A DNA stretch of 37,894 bases, from the NCBI GenBank assembly GCA_023301765.1, contig JALZUC010000018.1, positions 1 to 37,894 on the forward strand, read 5' to 3'. Of the stretch, positions 25,496 to 34,621 are shown piece after piece; the first letter of the stretch is position 1; each line of letters opens with the position of its first letter. This stretch comes from Akkermansiaceae bacterium (GTDB lineage: Bacteria > Verrucomicrobiota > Verrucomicrobiia > Verrucomicrobiales > Akkermansiaceae). The notes below the pieces were generated by a model. That model was not told where the DNA came from. It saw only the letters and a list, made by a program, of their open reading frames with translations, and searched no databases. The translations under genes and the position numbers were made by a program.

Positions 25496-25843
25496 ATGGC
25501 TGAAAAAACTCTATTCCAAAAAATCGCAGATCGTGAAATCCCCGCAGACATCATCTACGAAGACGACCTCTGCCTATGTCTCAGAGACATAAACCCTCAA
25601 GCCCCCATCCACCTGCTACTCGTACCCAAAAAGCCCATCACCCGCATAGCCAAAACAGAACAAGATGACCAACTCACACTCGGTCACCTACTACTAATCA
25701 CACGTAAAATTTCAGAGCAAGAAGGCTTCGCAGAAACAGGCTACCGCACCGTGATTAACAATGGAGTACACGGCGGAGAAGAAGTACCACACCTCCACCT
25801 ACACATCCTTGCAGGCCGTCAGATGACATGGCCTCCGGGCTAA
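25496..25843 (+). CDS. HIT-family (HINT-like) nucleotide-binding protein
   Basis: 115 residues with the histidine-triad signature [12 protein letters not shown] (His99, His101, His103) and the N-terminal [26 protein letters not shown] strand pair. Such proteins are cytoplasmic dimers that hydrolyse AMP-linked substrates such as nucleoside phosphoramidates. The C-terminus WPPG is typical of the HINT branch. The start lies 2 bp after the stop of the previous gene and 28 bp before xth, consistent with one transcript. Confidence 0.95.
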   Translation: MAEKTLFQKIADREIPADIIYEDDLCLCLRDINPQAPIHLLLVPKKPITRIAKTEQDDQLTLGHLLLITRKISEQEGFAETGYRTVINNGVHGGEEVPHLHLHILAGRQMTWPPG

Positions 25844-25871
25844 GCTCCCAATACTCTCACATATTTACCCT

Positions 25872-26630
25872 ATGAAAATCATCTCTTGGAACGTTAACGG
25901 CATCCGTGCTGTCATCAAAAAAAACTTTGCTGAATTCCTCACCGAACACCAGCCAGACATCCTATGTCTACAAGAAACAAAAGCACGAGCAGAGCAAGTA
26001 GACCTTCCCCTTGAAGCCGCCGGCTACCAGACATACTGGAACTCTGCCGACAAAGCCGGCTACTCCGGCACAGCCGTTTTCACCAAACAAAAACCTCTCA
26101 ATGTAACCTACGGCCTAGGCATTGATGAACATGATACAGAAGGCCGCGTTATCACCGCAGAATTTGAAAACTACCACTTAGTCACCGTTTACACCCCGAA
26201 CTCAAAAAGCGAACTACTGCGCCTCCCCTACCGACAACGCTGGGATACCGATTTCCTTGCCTACTGCAAAATGTTAGAAAAAAGCAAACCCGTCATCTTC
26301 TGTGGTGACCTCAATGTAGCACATCAAGAAATCGACCTCGCCAGACCCAAACAAAACCATAAAAACCCAGGCTTCTCCAAAGAAGAGCGAACCGGATTTA
26401 ACAACATCCTAGCCGCAGGCTTCACAGACACCTTCCGCCACTTTGAGCCAGAAACACCAGACGCCTACTCATGGTGGAGCTACCGTGCAGGAGCTAGAGG
26501 AAAAAACATCGGTTGGCGAATAGACTACTTCTGCGTTACACAGAGCTATATGGAAAACATCACAAAAGCCCAAATTCTTGCAGACGTACAAGGCTCAGAC
26601 CACTGTCCTGTGCTTATAGAACTAAACTAA
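25872..26630 (+). CDS. xth: Exodeoxyribonuclease III
   Basis: 252 residues. The motifs of the ExoIII/APE AP-endonuclease family are all present: [71 protein letters not shown] and the terminal GSDHCPV. It cleaves DNA at abasic sites and has 3'-repair exonuclease activity in base-excision repair. No change in catalytic residues is seen. Part of the plus-strand run. Confidence 0.96.
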   Translation: MKIISWNVNGIRAVIKKNFAEFLTEHQPDILCLQETKARAEQVDLPLEAAGYQTYWNSADKAGYSGTAVFTKQKPLNVTYGLGIDEHDTEGRVITAEFENYHLVTVYTPNSKSELLRLPYRQRWDTDFLAYCKMLEKSKPVIFCGDLNVAHQEIDLARPKQNHKNPGFSKEERTGFNNILAAGFTDTFRHFEPETPDAYSWWSYRAGARGKNIGWRIDYFCVTQSYMENITKAQILADVQGSDHCPVLIELN

Positions 26631-26687
26631 CCTTACCCTATCTCAGGTTCCAAGTTACAGATTCCAATTTAAAATAAAAATCCACTC

Positions 26688-27218
26688 ATGCATGAAGACT
26701 TTAACTCCTTAGAAACAGGGAAACCCTTCACCCACTGCTGCACATGTGACTGCCTACTCTCAGACGCAAGCATACACGTTATCAATAAATCCTACGTCGC
26801 TCACGAATGTATCTTTGAGCTCGCCATGTGTATGGAATGCCGTGAAGACATGAACTCCAAACTCTCAGAAGAATCACGAGTAGCCATGTTCGACTTCATG
26901 CACGACCGCACGGACATGAAAAAACGCGAACTCGAGCTTGGTTCAGACGCAGAACCAGCCGCCTACCTAAAATCCTGCATCACCTGTGGTATAGACAGCA
27001 CCACCCTCACAAACTACAGCACAGGAGCCATGTTCAGCCACCAGGAACTACAAAAAGGCCCCTTCCCCATACTAATGTGCTCCACCTGCGAAGAACAACT
27101 AGCTGAAACCATCTCTGACGAAACTCGCAACACCTGGGATAAATTTATCGGCGAGCATTTTCCCGGCCCACCATCTGAGATAAAACTCCCCTCTGGAAAT
27201 AAACCTCTACTACTGTAA
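26688..27218 (+). CDS. Uncharacterised protein with two tandem CxxC/CxxC zinc-ribbon-like modules
   Basis: 176 residues, acidic, no signal peptide. Four CxxC pairs are arranged as two modules: Cys17-x2-Cys20 with Cys48-x2-Cys51, and Cys97-x2-Cys100 with Cys131-x2-Cys134. Each module is followed by a similar helix beginning SEESRVAMFDF or SDETRNTWDKF, which indicates internal duplication. Each four-cysteine set could bind one zinc ion. I do not recognise the family. Neighbours are xth upstream and prmC 18 bp downstream, which may share the transcript, but they do not point to a function. Confidence 0.75.
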   Translation: MHEDFNSLETGKPFTHCCTCDCLLSDASIHVINKSYVAHECIFELAMCMECREDMNSKLSEESRVAMFDFMHDRTDMKKRELELGSDAEPAAYLKSCITCGIDSTTLTNYSTGAMFSHQELQKGPFPILMCSTCEEQLAETISDETRNTWDKFIGEHFPGPPSEIKLPSGNKPLLL

Positions 27219-27236
27219 AAAAAATCCATCTATCCT

Positions 27237-28109
27237 GTGACCACTGTTCTCGACATCATTGAAAAAGGCACCATCTATTTAGAAAAAAAAGGTATAGATG
27301 ACGCACGCCGCCACATGCAGCTCCTGGTAACACATCAGCTAAACTGCTCACGTATGGAGCTCTATATGCAGTTTGACCGCCCCATGGCTGAAGCAGAACT
27401 CAGCCCACTACGTAAAAACTTAAAACGCCGTGGTGAAGGTGAACCACTACAGCACATCCTTGGCACCGTAGAATTCTACCGCCGTGAATACAAAACAGAC
27501 TCCAGAGCACTCATACCGCGCCCTGAAACAGAGGAACTAGCCAGTATTATCCTAAAAGCCACCACCGGTAATAACCTAAAAATCCTAGATATGGGAACAG
27601 GCTCCGGTGTCCTAGGCATTACCCTCGCTAGCGAACTAGGCGGCCGCTGCCTAGAACTTACCCTTGCTGACATCTCTAAAGAAGCCCTCTCACTCGCCAA
27701 AGAAAACGCCACCCTCATAGGACTAAACAACTACCAAATATCTCAAACAAATTTATTTGACTCACTCCATGGCAAAATATTCCACATTCTAGCTGCTAAC
27801 CTCCCCTATATAGCAGAAACAGAGCGCCATACACTCAGCCCAGAAGTACTACGAGATCCTGACAGTGCACTCTTTGGAGGGAAAGATGGGCTGGACATCT
27901 TACGAGATTTCATTCAGCAAGCTCCCTTGCATTTGCACCCGGGCGGTCTAATCGCCCTTGAGATCGGATACGATCAAGCAACTGCAGTAGAAACAATGTT
28001 AACTGAAGCTGGCTTCACAAATATTCATACCCACAAAGACCTCAACGGCATCGCACGCTTCCCAATCGCAACTCTACCCGATTCCTCAGAATCTCAGGCA
28101 TCTACCTAA
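27237..28109 (+). CDS. prmC: Peptide chain release factor N5-glutamine methyltransferase PrmC
   Basis: 290 residues from a GTG at 27237 (coded MTTVLDIIEKG). The N-terminal helical domain with GEPLQHILGTVEFYRREY and ALIPRPETEEL (91-101) is characteristic of PrmC/HemK, followed by SAM-binding motif LDMGTGSGVLGITLA (117-131). The catalytic NPPY motif reads NLPY (188-191). The LxxGxGLDILRDFIQQA-like segment GGKDGLDILRDF near the end is also conserved. It methylates the GGQ glutamine of RF1/RF2. No release-factor gene is adjacent; murA follows by 13 bp. Confidence 0.93.
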   Translation: MTTVLDIIEKGTIYLEKKGIDDARRHMQLLVTHQLNCSRMELYMQFDRPMAEAELSPLRKNLKRRGEGEPLQHILGTVEFYRREYKTDSRALIPRPETEELASIILKATTGNNLKILDMGTGSGVLGITLASELGGRCLELTLADISKEALSLAKENATLIGLNNYQISQTNLFDSLHGKIFHILAANLPYIAETERHTLSPEVLRDPDSALFGGKDGLDILRDFIQQAPLHLHPGGLIALEIGYDQATAVETMLTEAGFTNIHTHKDLNGIARFPIATLPDSSESQAST

Positions 28110-28122
28110 ATCTCATCACATC

Positions 28123-29400
28123 ATGGACAAACTTCTCGTTCGCGGCGGCAAACACCTCCAAGGCACCGTACACATCTCAGGCTCTAAAAACGCCTCTCTC
28201 CCCATCCTTGCAGCTACTCTACTTACTGGAGAAACCTGTATCATCCGTAGAGTCCCTGATGTCTCTGACACCAACTACATGATACAGATACTCGCCGCAC
28301 TCGGTGCGGAAGTAGAACGCTCCAGCGGCACAGTACGCATCACAGCGGCAGAAATAAACCATGATGCACCCTATGAAATTGTTAGGAAAATGCGTGCCTC
28401 CATCTGCGTTATGGGGCCCCTCCTCTCACGCCTACACAAAGCCAGTGTATCACTCCCCGGCGGCTGCGTCATTGGAGATCGCCCCGTCGACCTTCACCTC
28501 AAAGGACTCGAAGCCATAGGCGCGGAAATTGATATGACAGCCGGCAATATGCACATCACTGCTAACAATGGCCTACATGGAAAGGAAGTAGACCTCAGAG
28601 GTAAACACGGCCCCACCGTCCTCGGCACAGATAACCTCATGATGGCCGCCGTATTAGCTGAAGGCACCACCATCATCGAATCAGCCGCTGCAGAGCCAGA
28701 AGTCGTAGACCTCGCTAATTTCCTAAATAAAATGGGTGCTAAAATCACCGGAGCTGGCACTCGCCGCATTGTAATCGAAGGTGTCAAAAAACTTAACGGA
28801 GTAGAGCACACCGTCATCCCAGACCGCATTGAAGCAGGTACTTTCATGGTAGCTGGCGCCATGGCAGGCTGCCCAGAAAAAGGAGTCACACTCAATCGTG
28901 TCTGCCGTGAAGACCTAGAGCCCTCCACAGAAAAACTCATTGAAGCCGGGCACAAAGTCGAATTTAATGAAACAGGAAACTCATGCACTGTCACCCCTGG
29001 TAAAACACCCACGGGCGTAAACATCGTCACCGCCCCGTTCCCTGGTTTCCCCACAGACATGCAGGCACAGTTCACCGCACTACTCGCTGTCACCCCGGGG
29101 ATCTCCGTAGTTGAAGACACCATCTTTCCTCAGCGCTTTATGCACTGTGCAGAAATGAGCCGTATGGGCGCAGACATCAAAGTAGATAACGGCACCGCAG
29201 TCATTCAAGGCAGTGCTGAAATGTCGGGAGCCCCCGTTATGGCATCAGACCTACGCGCATCAGCAGCCCTTGTTCTAGCCGGCCTCTGCTCCACAGGAAC
29301 CACAGAAATCAACCGTCTCTACCACATCGACCGCGGTTACGAAAACATCGATGATAAGCTTATCATGCTCGGTGCAGATATTGAACGCGTTAGGGAATAA
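28123..29400 (+). CDS. murA: UDP-N-acetylglucosamine 1-carboxyvinyltransferase
   Basis: 425 residues, full length. Lys22-Asn23 in GSKNASLPILAATLL and the catalytic Cys115 in LPGGCVIGDRPVDLH are present at the same numbers as in E. coli MurA, so the enzyme should be fosfomycin-sensitive in principle. Further motifs PDRIEAGTFMVAGAM, GFPTDMQAQFTAL and DLRASAALVLAGL fit. It catalyses the first committed step of peptidoglycan synthesis. The stop codon is followed by eight C and then a terminator-like hairpin at 29430-29461. Confidence 0.97.
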   Translation: MDKLLVRGGKHLQGTVHISGSKNASLPILAATLLTGETCIIRRVPDVSDTNYMIQILAALGAEVERSSGTVRITAAEINHDAPYEIVRKMRASICVMGPLLSRLHKASVSLPGGCVIGDRPVDLHLKGLEAIGAEIDMTAGNMHITANNGLHGKEVDLRGKHGPTVLGTDNLMMAAVLAEGTTIIESAAAEPEVVDLANFLNKMGAKITGAGTRRIVIEGVKKLNGVEHTVIPDRIEAGTFMVAGAMAGCPEKGVTLNRVCREDLEPSTEKLIEAGHKVEFNETGNSCTVTPGKTPTGVNIVTAPFPGFPTDMQAQFTALLAVTPGISVVEDTIFPQRFMHCAEMSRMGADIKVDNGTAVIQGSAEMSGAPVMASDLRASAALVLAGLCSTGTTEINRLYHIDRGYENIDDKLIMLGADIERVRE

Positions 29401-29429
29401 CCCCCCCCGCTAAAACACCCCCCATCACT

Positions 29430-29464
29430 AACGCTGCCTAATAACCACGGCTGCGTTAATTTTC
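29430..29464 (+). terminator. Probable terminator after murA
   Basis: AACGCTGCC (29430-29438) pairs with GGCTGCGTT (29449-29457) with one T-T mismatch, around a 10-base loop, followed by AATTTT (29458-29463). The T tract is interrupted, so strength is uncertain, but it fits the end of the long plus-strand run before rpoD. Confidence 0.5.
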
Positions 29465-29615
29465 CCTTGACCCAGAGGCATCCCTCGCAGAGATTCCCTT
29501 CCCTTTGGTTTTTAACCATTGGGCCCTAGAATAGGTGAGGTGTATCCAAAATACATCTACACTTACTCTATAACCGCCTAGTAAGACTCTAAACACACTC
29601 TCTAACACCACCCAT

Positions 29616-31463
29616 ATGGCCAAGAAAAAAGCAGCAGCTAAAAAGTCCACCTCTAAAAAAGCGGTCAAAAAATCAACTACGGCAAAAAAAGCACCCGCTA
29701 AAAAAGCCGCTGTAAAAAAAGCCATCACTAAGAAAGCTACTGCTAAAAAGGTAGCTGCTAAAAAAGCCGCTACCAAAAAAGCACCCGCTAAAAAAGTAGC
29801 TGCTAAAAAAACAGTAGCTAAAAAAGCCGCTACCCAAAAAGTGCCTAAAAGTCGTATAGACACTCCTGAGATACAGGAAAAAATCCGCGAACTTATCAAG
29901 CTCGCCAAGGAGCAAGAATACCTCACATACGATGACGTTAATGAAGTATTACCTAACGATTTAGTAGACCCAGGTGATGTTGAAGCCATTCTAGATCGTC
30001 TCCGTAAGATGGAGTTCGATATCATTGACGCCTCAGAAGTAGACTCATACCGCGACCGTAAAAAAGACGCTGACGATGAAGCCTCCGGCCCTAAGACTGA
30101 TCAAAAACTCGATATCCTAGATGATCCAGTACGGATGTATCTTAAGCAAATGGGACAAGTCCCCCTTCTCACACGTGAACAAGAAGTGGAAATCTCCAAG
30201 CGTATCGAAGACGCCGAACTAGCTGCCAACGCTGAACTCCACAAATTTGGCTTTATTGCTGAGTGTTATCTCGATCTAGCCGATCGCCTTACACGAGGTA
30301 AAGAACGCTTTGACCGTGTCATTCAGGATAAAAAAATCGAAAGCCGTGAGCGCTACATGCGCGCCCTCCCTAAGCTCTGTGAACAAGTTCGTAACCTCCA
30401 CGAGGACAACGATCAAATTTTCCGCAAACTACAGGCCAAAAACCCACGCGGTAAGAAAAACCTCATAGAGACATTCGATAAAAACCTCACCTCAGTCACC
30501 CGTCTTTATAATCGTTTCTACTATAAACAAAAAGTAGTTGAAGACTTCAATGTCACTATCGAAGACCACCAGAAAAAACTCTGGCGATACGACCGCAAGC
30601 TCCAGACCAAACCTGGTGACAAGGAATTTGAAACCAAGGTCCGTGAGATCCAGCAGCTAGCATGGCACCATACAGACGACTTTGCCACTACACGTAAAGA
30701 CCTCCGCAAAAGAACACGTGAAGCCTATCAGGCAAAAACGGAAATGGTAGAAGCTAACCTCCGGCTGGTTATCTCCATCGCTAAGAAATATACCAACCGT
30801 GGACTCTCATTCCTTGACCTCATTCAAGAAGGTAATATGGGTCTCATGAAGGCTGTAGAAAAATTTGAATACCGCCGTGGTTATAAATTCTCCACCTACG
30901 CCACATGGTGGATTCGTCAGGCCATCACACGCTCTATTGCAGACCAGGCACGGACCATCCGTATCCCTGTGCACATGATCGAAACGATTAACAAACTTAT
31001 GCGAGTGCAAAAACAGCTCGTACAAGAATATGGTCGTGAGCCCAGCCCAGACGAAATCGCGGAGGAAATCCATCTCCCCGTTGAGCGTGTTCGTGCCGTA
31101 CTTAAGATGGCTCAGCAGCCAATCTCACTACAAGCGCCGGTTGGCGATTCAGACGATACCTCCTTTGGTGACTTCATCGAAGATAAAGCCGCTGAGAACC
31201 CCATGGAAGAAGCCGGCTTTGCCATGCTAAAGGAAAAGATTGGTGATGTTCTTGATACCCTCACAGAGCGTGAACGTGAAGTCCTAGAGCAACGCTTCGG
31301 TCTAAAAGACGGTTACTCACGCACCCTTGAAGAAGTAGGTCGCCAGTTTCAAGTCACCCGTGAGCGTATCCGTCAGATCGAGGCTAAGGCCCTTCGGAAA
31401 ATGCGTCACCCCACACGTATTAGAAAACTTGAAGGCTTCATCGAGCTTCCTAACTTACCATAA
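29616..31463 (+). CDS. rpoD: Primary RNA polymerase sigma factor (RpoD/SigA) with lysine-rich N-terminal tail
   Basis: 615 residues. Residues 2-77 are almost only Lys, Ala, Thr, Val, Ser and Pro in AKKA/AKKT-like units, a histone H1-like tail. Region 1.1 follows at about 82-142 ([29 protein letters not shown]), region 1.2 at about 168-200 ([30 protein letters not shown]), then region 2 ([20 protein letters not shown]… [21 protein letters not shown]), region 3 and region 4.2 ([31 protein letters not shown]). It is a complete group 1 sigma factor, directing RNA polymerase to housekeeping promoters. The tail probably contacts DNA or other nucleic acid. Preceded by a 215-bp spacer with TATAAC at 29579-29584 as a weak -10 candidate; followed by terminators. 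Confidence 0.96.
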   Translation: MAKKKAAAKKSTSKKAVKKSTTAKKAPAKKAAVKKAITKKATAKKVAAKKAATKKAPAKKVAAKKTVAKKAATQKVPKSRIDTPEIQEKIRELIKLAKEQEYLTYDDVNEVLPNDLVDPGDVEAILDRLRKMEFDIIDASEVDSYRDRKKDADDEASGPKTDQKLDILDDPVRMYLKQMGQVPLLTREQEVEISKRIEDAELAANAELHKFGFIAECYLDLADRLTRGKERFDRVIQDKKIESRERYMRALPKLCEQVRNLHEDNDQIFRKLQAKNPRGKKNLIETFDKNLTSVTRLYNRFYYKQKVVEDFNVTIEDHQKKLWRYDRKLQTKPGDKEFETKVREIQQLAWHHTDDFATTRKDLRKRTREAYQAKTEMVEANLRLVISIAKKYTNRGLSFLDLIQEGNMGLMKAVEKFEYRRGYKFSTYATWWIRQAITRSIADQARTIRIPVHMIETINKLMRVQKQLVQEYGREPSPDEIAEEIHLPVERVRAVLKMAQQPISLQAPVGDSDDTSFGDFIEDKAAENPMEEAGFAMLKEKIGDVLDTLTEREREVLEQRFGLKDGYSRTLEEVGRQFQVTRERIRQIEAKALRKMRHPTRIRKLEGFIELPNLP

Positions 31464-31464
31464 T

Positions 31465-31488
31465 AAAGGTACGTTACCCCTACCTTTT
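31465..31488 (+). terminator. Short hairpin after rpoD
   Basis: AAAGGTA (31465-31471) pairs with TACCTTT (31481-31487), followed by one more T. It starts right after the rpoD stop codon, just before the stronger hairpin at 31492. Probably a minor element of the same termination region. Confidence 0.3.
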
Positions 31489-31491
31489 ATC

Positions 31492-31522
31492 AAGGCGTCA
31501 GGATCATCCTGCCGCCTTTTTT
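31492..31522 (+). terminator. Rho-independent terminator of rpoD
   Basis: AAGGCG-T-CAGGA (31492-31503) pairs with TCCTG-C-CGCCTT (31507-31518) apart from one T-C mismatch, around a three-base loop, and is followed by TTTT. It ends about 60 bp after the rpoD stop. Confidence 0.78.
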
Positions 31523-31566
31523 AGGCTATAAAATTTCACCACACACTCGCTACCCCTGTAAAGCAA

Positions 31567-31601
31567 TTCACCTCAACTCTGAAAATCAGAGCTGAGGTGA
31601 A
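31567..31601 (-). terminator. Hairpin just downstream of tRNA-Glu
   Basis: TTCACCTCA (31567-31575) pairs with TGAGGTGAA (31593-31601), and CTCTGA (31577-31582) with TCAGAG (31586-31591), leaving one A-C mismatch and an AAA loop. It starts one base after the tRNA 3' end on the minus strand. It is likely the tRNA transcript's terminator; the following T run is poor (TTGCTTT), so Rho-independent function is only probable. Confidence 0.5.
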
Positions 31602-31602
31602 A

Positions 31603-31677
31603 TGGCAACCTGTACGGGACTCGAACCCGTGTTGCCGCCGTGAAAGGGCGGAGTCCTAACCACTAGACGAACAGGTC
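31603..31677 (-). tRNA. tRNA-Glu (anticodon UUC), CCA encoded
   Basis: On the minus strand the cloverleaf is complete: acceptor GACCTGT paired with ACAGGTT (one G-U), D arm with TCTAGTGGTTAGGA, anticodon stem CCGCC/GGCGG around loop CTTTCAC (anticodon TTC, reading GAA/GAG), and T arm ACGGG-TTCGAGT-CCCGT. The discriminator is G and the genomic sequence continues with CCA (31605-31603), so the 3' CCA is encoded. The sequence is close to bacterial tRNA-Glu generally. It is divergent from kdsD. Confidence 0.97.
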
Positions 31678-31828
31678 GCTTTCTTGTGGTGCGCTGGGCG
31701 CGGGCGGAAATTGCCATAATTTTCTAAATACACAAGAAAAAATGATACCAAATTTAATTTTTCTTCAGAAGCTTTCGGATTTTTACTCTTTCAGCATTGT
31801 CGATGCTTAGCTAGATCTGTAGTTCGTT

Positions 31829-32806
31829 ATGGAAATCAATTGCGTGAAACAAGGCCGGCGTGTCTTTGAAATAGAGATCGAGGAACTACATAGAGTTTCC
31901 GCATCACTAGATGAATCATTCACTCAGGCTGTTAACACCCTGAAAAAAACCTTAGACAACAAAGGTAAAATTGTTGTTATCGGCATCGGTAAATCTGGAA
32001 ATATTGGCCACAAAATTGCCGCCACTCTAAATTCCACAGGAGCCACCTCCATAGTACTCAACTCCCAGAACGCCCTCCATGGTGATCTGGGTATCCTCTC
32101 AAATGGTGACGCCGTCATTGCCCTATCCTACTCCGGAGAAACCACTGAGCTACTCGATTTACTCCCATTTATAAAACGCTCAGATGTCAGTATCATTAGT
32201 TTCACAGGTCAGACTAACTCTACATTAGATAAATACAGTGACACCACCCTACTTACAGCCATAGAGCGTGAAGCGTGCCCACTGAACTTAGCACCCACCT
32301 CATCCTCCACCGCTATGCTAGTGATGGGAGATGCTCTTGCCATGGCATTATTAGAATCCCGTGGCTTTACTGAGGAAGACTTCTCACGATTTCACCCCGG
32401 GGGCTCACTAGGCAGGGCACTCCTAACCAAGGTTTCAGATATCATGCGCTCGGGTGATGACCTCGCATCTATCTCCGTAGAATCTAACGTCCATGATGCC
32501 CTTATCGCCATGTCTCAGGCTAAGAGCGGCGCCTGTATCATAACCACAGCAGACGGCACACTAGCTGGAGTCTTCACCCACGGTGACTTTGCCCGATCAT
32601 TTCAAGAAAACTCAGACATTGGTACATACCCTATCAGTAAGTTAATGACGGTAAACCCCATCACCCTAGATTCAGACTCTCTAGCCGCAGAAGCGCTTAA
32701 TACCATCGGCACCCACCGGATTGATGATATTGTAATCCTAGACTCAGCGGACAAACCTATTGGACTAATAGACACCCAAGATTTCGCACGACTCAAACTC
32801 ATCTAA
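31829..32806 (+). CDS. kdsD: KpsF/GutQ-type arabinose-5-phosphate isomerase
   Basis: 325 residues: an SIS sugar-isomerase domain (IGIGKSGNIGHKIAATLNSTG at about 51-71, NALHGDLGIL, ALSYSGETTELLDLLP, LAPTSSSTAMLVMGDALA, FHPGGSLGR) followed by two CBS domains from about residue 205 (VESNVHDALIAMSQAKSGACII…LAGVFTHGD and MTVNPITLDSDSLAAEALN…). It interconverts ribulose-5-phosphate and arabinose-5-phosphate, the entry point of KDO synthesis for lipopolysaccharide, which supports a diderm envelope. kdsA/kdsB are not in the window. A lipoprotein gene follows 10 bp later. Confidence 0.94.
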   Translation: MEINCVKQGRRVFEIEIEELHRVSASLDESFTQAVNTLKKTLDNKGKIVVIGIGKSGNIGHKIAATLNSTGATSIVLNSQNALHGDLGILSNGDAVIALSYSGETTELLDLLPFIKRSDVSIISFTGQTNSTLDKYSDTTLLTAIEREACPLNLAPTSSSTAMLVMGDALAMALLESRGFTEEDFSRFHPGGSLGRALLTKVSDIMRSGDDLASISVESNVHDALIAMSQAKSGACIITTADGTLAGVFTHGDFARSFQENSDIGTYPISKLMTVNPITLDSDSLAAEALNTIGTHRIDDIVILDSADKPIGLIDTQDFARLKLI

Positions 32807-32816
32807 CATAAAATTC

Positions 32817-33347
32817 ATGAACTGTGCTAAAATAAACCTCCCACTCATACTCGTAGCCCTCCTAGGTCTAACCTCCTGCGGAGAGCCCGCCCCATCTAAA
32901 TACCCAACTATAACCACCCCAGCGAATGCTAAAGTAGACCTCAGTCAAGTCTCACTATCCGTAAGCAACGCTAAGATCACGGCTGATGGGGAAAATAAAT
33001 TCAACCTTAGCTTTGACTACACGGTCACTAACACCGCCGGCGCACACCTCTCCTTCACCTGCCTCTATCCCACCACAGCAGAACTGATACAAGTAGAACT
33101 CACCGCCCCCACTGGCGAGCTAGTCCCACTTGGCAGACGGCTACTAGAAGGGCTCACCCTTACAGAGCCACGCCCTATCAAAATACCTAACGGCTCTAGC
33201 ACCAAAAACTACACCACACCACTCACACCTAGCGTCTATGAAACTGGTGACCTAATTACGCTACGCGTCCGCCTCCACGCACCATCACGCTATGATGAGC
33301 TACGCACAAGCATTGAGGCACCCCTCATCACAATTACCTGGCCATAA
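32817..33347 (+). CDS. Putative lipoprotein of unknown function
   Basis: 176 residues. The N-terminus MNCAKINLPLILVALLGLTSCGEP is a lipoprotein signal peptide with lipobox LTSC, acylation expected at the Cys. The mature part has alternating hydrophobic/polar strand patterns (SQVSLSVSNAKITADGENKFNLSFDYTVTNT…ITLRVRLHAPSRYDELRT) suggesting a small beta-sandwich. No family recognised. It follows kdsD by 10 bp on the same strand and is probably co-transcribed with it; an envelope role is plausible but unproven. Confidence 0.75.
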   Translation: MNCAKINLPLILVALLGLTSCGEPAPSKYPTITTPANAKVDLSQVSLSVSNAKITADGENKFNLSFDYTVTNTAGAHLSFTCLYPTTAELIQVELTAPTGELVPLGRRLLEGLTLTEPRPIKIPNGSSTKNYTTPLTPSVYETGDLITLRVRLHAPSRYDELRTSIEAPLITITWP

Positions 33348-33456
33348 GAATCCTCTTCATTTCACCCTTGCAACTTGACCTCTCAACACCAAACTGCGCC
33401 TCGAACAGAATAACGTTTATTCATTTTAAAAATCATCCATTTATCCAACTAAAATC

Positions 33457-34023
33457 ATGGCATCCATCGTAGCAACCAACGTCAAAAAAGGTCAATGTAT
33501 TAAGTATGAAGGTGAAACAGGCATCGTCATTAACCTCGAGCACCGCACCCCAGGTAAAGGTAACGCCCTCATTGCCGCTACCATCCGCTCATTCCAAACA
33601 GGAAAGACAAAAACCATCCGTTTTGCCTCCAGTGATAAAGTAGAAATCGTAGAAACAGACCGCCAGAAGCTTGAATTCTCTTACTCAGACCCTACAGGAT
33701 TTAACTTCATGGATATGAATACCTATGAAACTATCACTCTAAACGAAGAACTCATTGGAGATAATAAAAACTACCTCGTAGAAGGCATGAGTGCTGAGGT
33801 TCTCTTTATTGAAGACAGTGCTGTCACTGTAGACGTTCCTGCCATCGTAGAACTCACCGTCACTGAATCTTCAGAAGGTATCAAAGGAGATACTGCTAAT
33901 AACCCTACCAAGCCAGCAACTCTGGAAACGGGACTCATAGTTCAAGTCCCCCTCTTCGTGAAGCCAGGTGATAAGCTCAAGATCAATACCACAGACGCAT
34001 CATACTCTGGCCGCGCTAACTAA
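33457..34023 (+). CDS. efp: Elongation factor P
   Basis: 188 residues, full length with three beta-barrel domains. The tip loop reads EHRTPGKGNALI with Lys34, the residue lysylated in E. coli EF-P by EpmA/EpmB. The C-terminal signature VQVPLFVKPGDKLKINTTDASYSGRA is intact. It relieves ribosome stalling at consecutive prolines. No epmA, epmB or earP gene is in the window, so the modification state cannot be inferred. The 109-bp spacer upstream includes TTGACC at 33375, but no convincing -10 at the right distance. Confidence 0.97.
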   Translation: MASIVATNVKKGQCIKYEGETGIVINLEHRTPGKGNALIAATIRSFQTGKTKTIRFASSDKVEIVETDRQKLEFSYSDPTGFNFMDMNTYETITLNEELIGDNKNYLVEGMSAEVLFIEDSAVTVDVPAIVELTVTESSEGIKGDTANNPTKPATLETGLIVQVPLFVKPGDKLKINTTDASYSGRAN

Positions 34024-34052
34024 GCACTAACAGATACACCATATTTCATCAC

Positions 34053-34568
34053 ATGATGACTTGGAACGATCAATTCTTACAACTCTTCCGCAAGTGTGTA
34101 GACCTCTACCGTAGTGGCAATAGTGATTTCAACAGCCACTACGAACCAGAGGAACTCGCATTTCTAGCATCCATCGGCTATAAGCCACGTGAGCTATTTG
34201 ACTTCGTAGAAGACCTTGTGGACGGTGGTGCCCCCACGGAATCTACTGCCCTACTCGTAGCCGCAGTGCGCCGTGACTACTACCTCACCGTGCAGAATTC
34301 TCAAGCTAGCGATATAGAACTTACCAGCAGTGATATACCCTCACGTGCAGAAACACTTGATAACTTGCCCTATTTCCCACGTATATTAGCTAAGGCACGT
34401 GCCAAGCTTCGTGGAGAACTGCACCCTAACATCATGTTCGGCTGCGGAGGTGATCGTTCCTTTCTCCGTAAACATGGAGACATCTCACCCGCTGATTTTC
34501 TCAGACACGTATGGGCATCTGGAGAAGATGACGCCCATATAGTCGAGTTTCTCAGCGCTCAAAACTAA
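34053..34568 (+). CDS. DUF5069 domain-containing protein
   Basis: 171 residues, soluble. The C-terminal half matches the DUF5069 pattern: PSRAETLDNLPYFPRILAKARAKLRGEL, then FGCGGDRSFLRKHGDISPADFLRHVW and a short acidic helix. The N-terminal 75 residues (WNDQFLQLFRKCVDLYRSG…YKPRELFDFVEDL) may be a separate helical module and add a sequence not part of the DUF as I know it. Function unknown for the family. It starts 29 bp after efp; the next gene follows 53 bp later on the same strand. Confidence 0.72.
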   Translation: MMTWNDQFLQLFRKCVDLYRSGNSDFNSHYEPEELAFLASIGYKPRELFDFVEDLVDGGAPTESTALLVAAVRRDYYLTVQNSQASDIELTSSDIPSRAETLDNLPYFPRILAKARAKLRGELHPNIMFGCGGDRSFLRKHGDISPADFLRHVWASGEDDAHIVEFLSAQN

Positions 34569-34621
34569 GCCTATCAATTTCAGCACAATCAATTTTTTAC
34601 CCACAAACATCTCAACCACCT

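Noticed and set aside
28494-29123. A 209-residue ORF antisense to murA
   Set aside because: Lies wholly within the strongly conserved murA gene; no independent features.
29456-30025. A 189-residue minus-strand ORF that looks like a hydrophobic repeat membrane protein
   Set aside because: It is the antisense of the lysine/alanine-rich rpoD 5' end; the repeated hydrophobic pattern simply mirrors AAA/GCT-rich codons.
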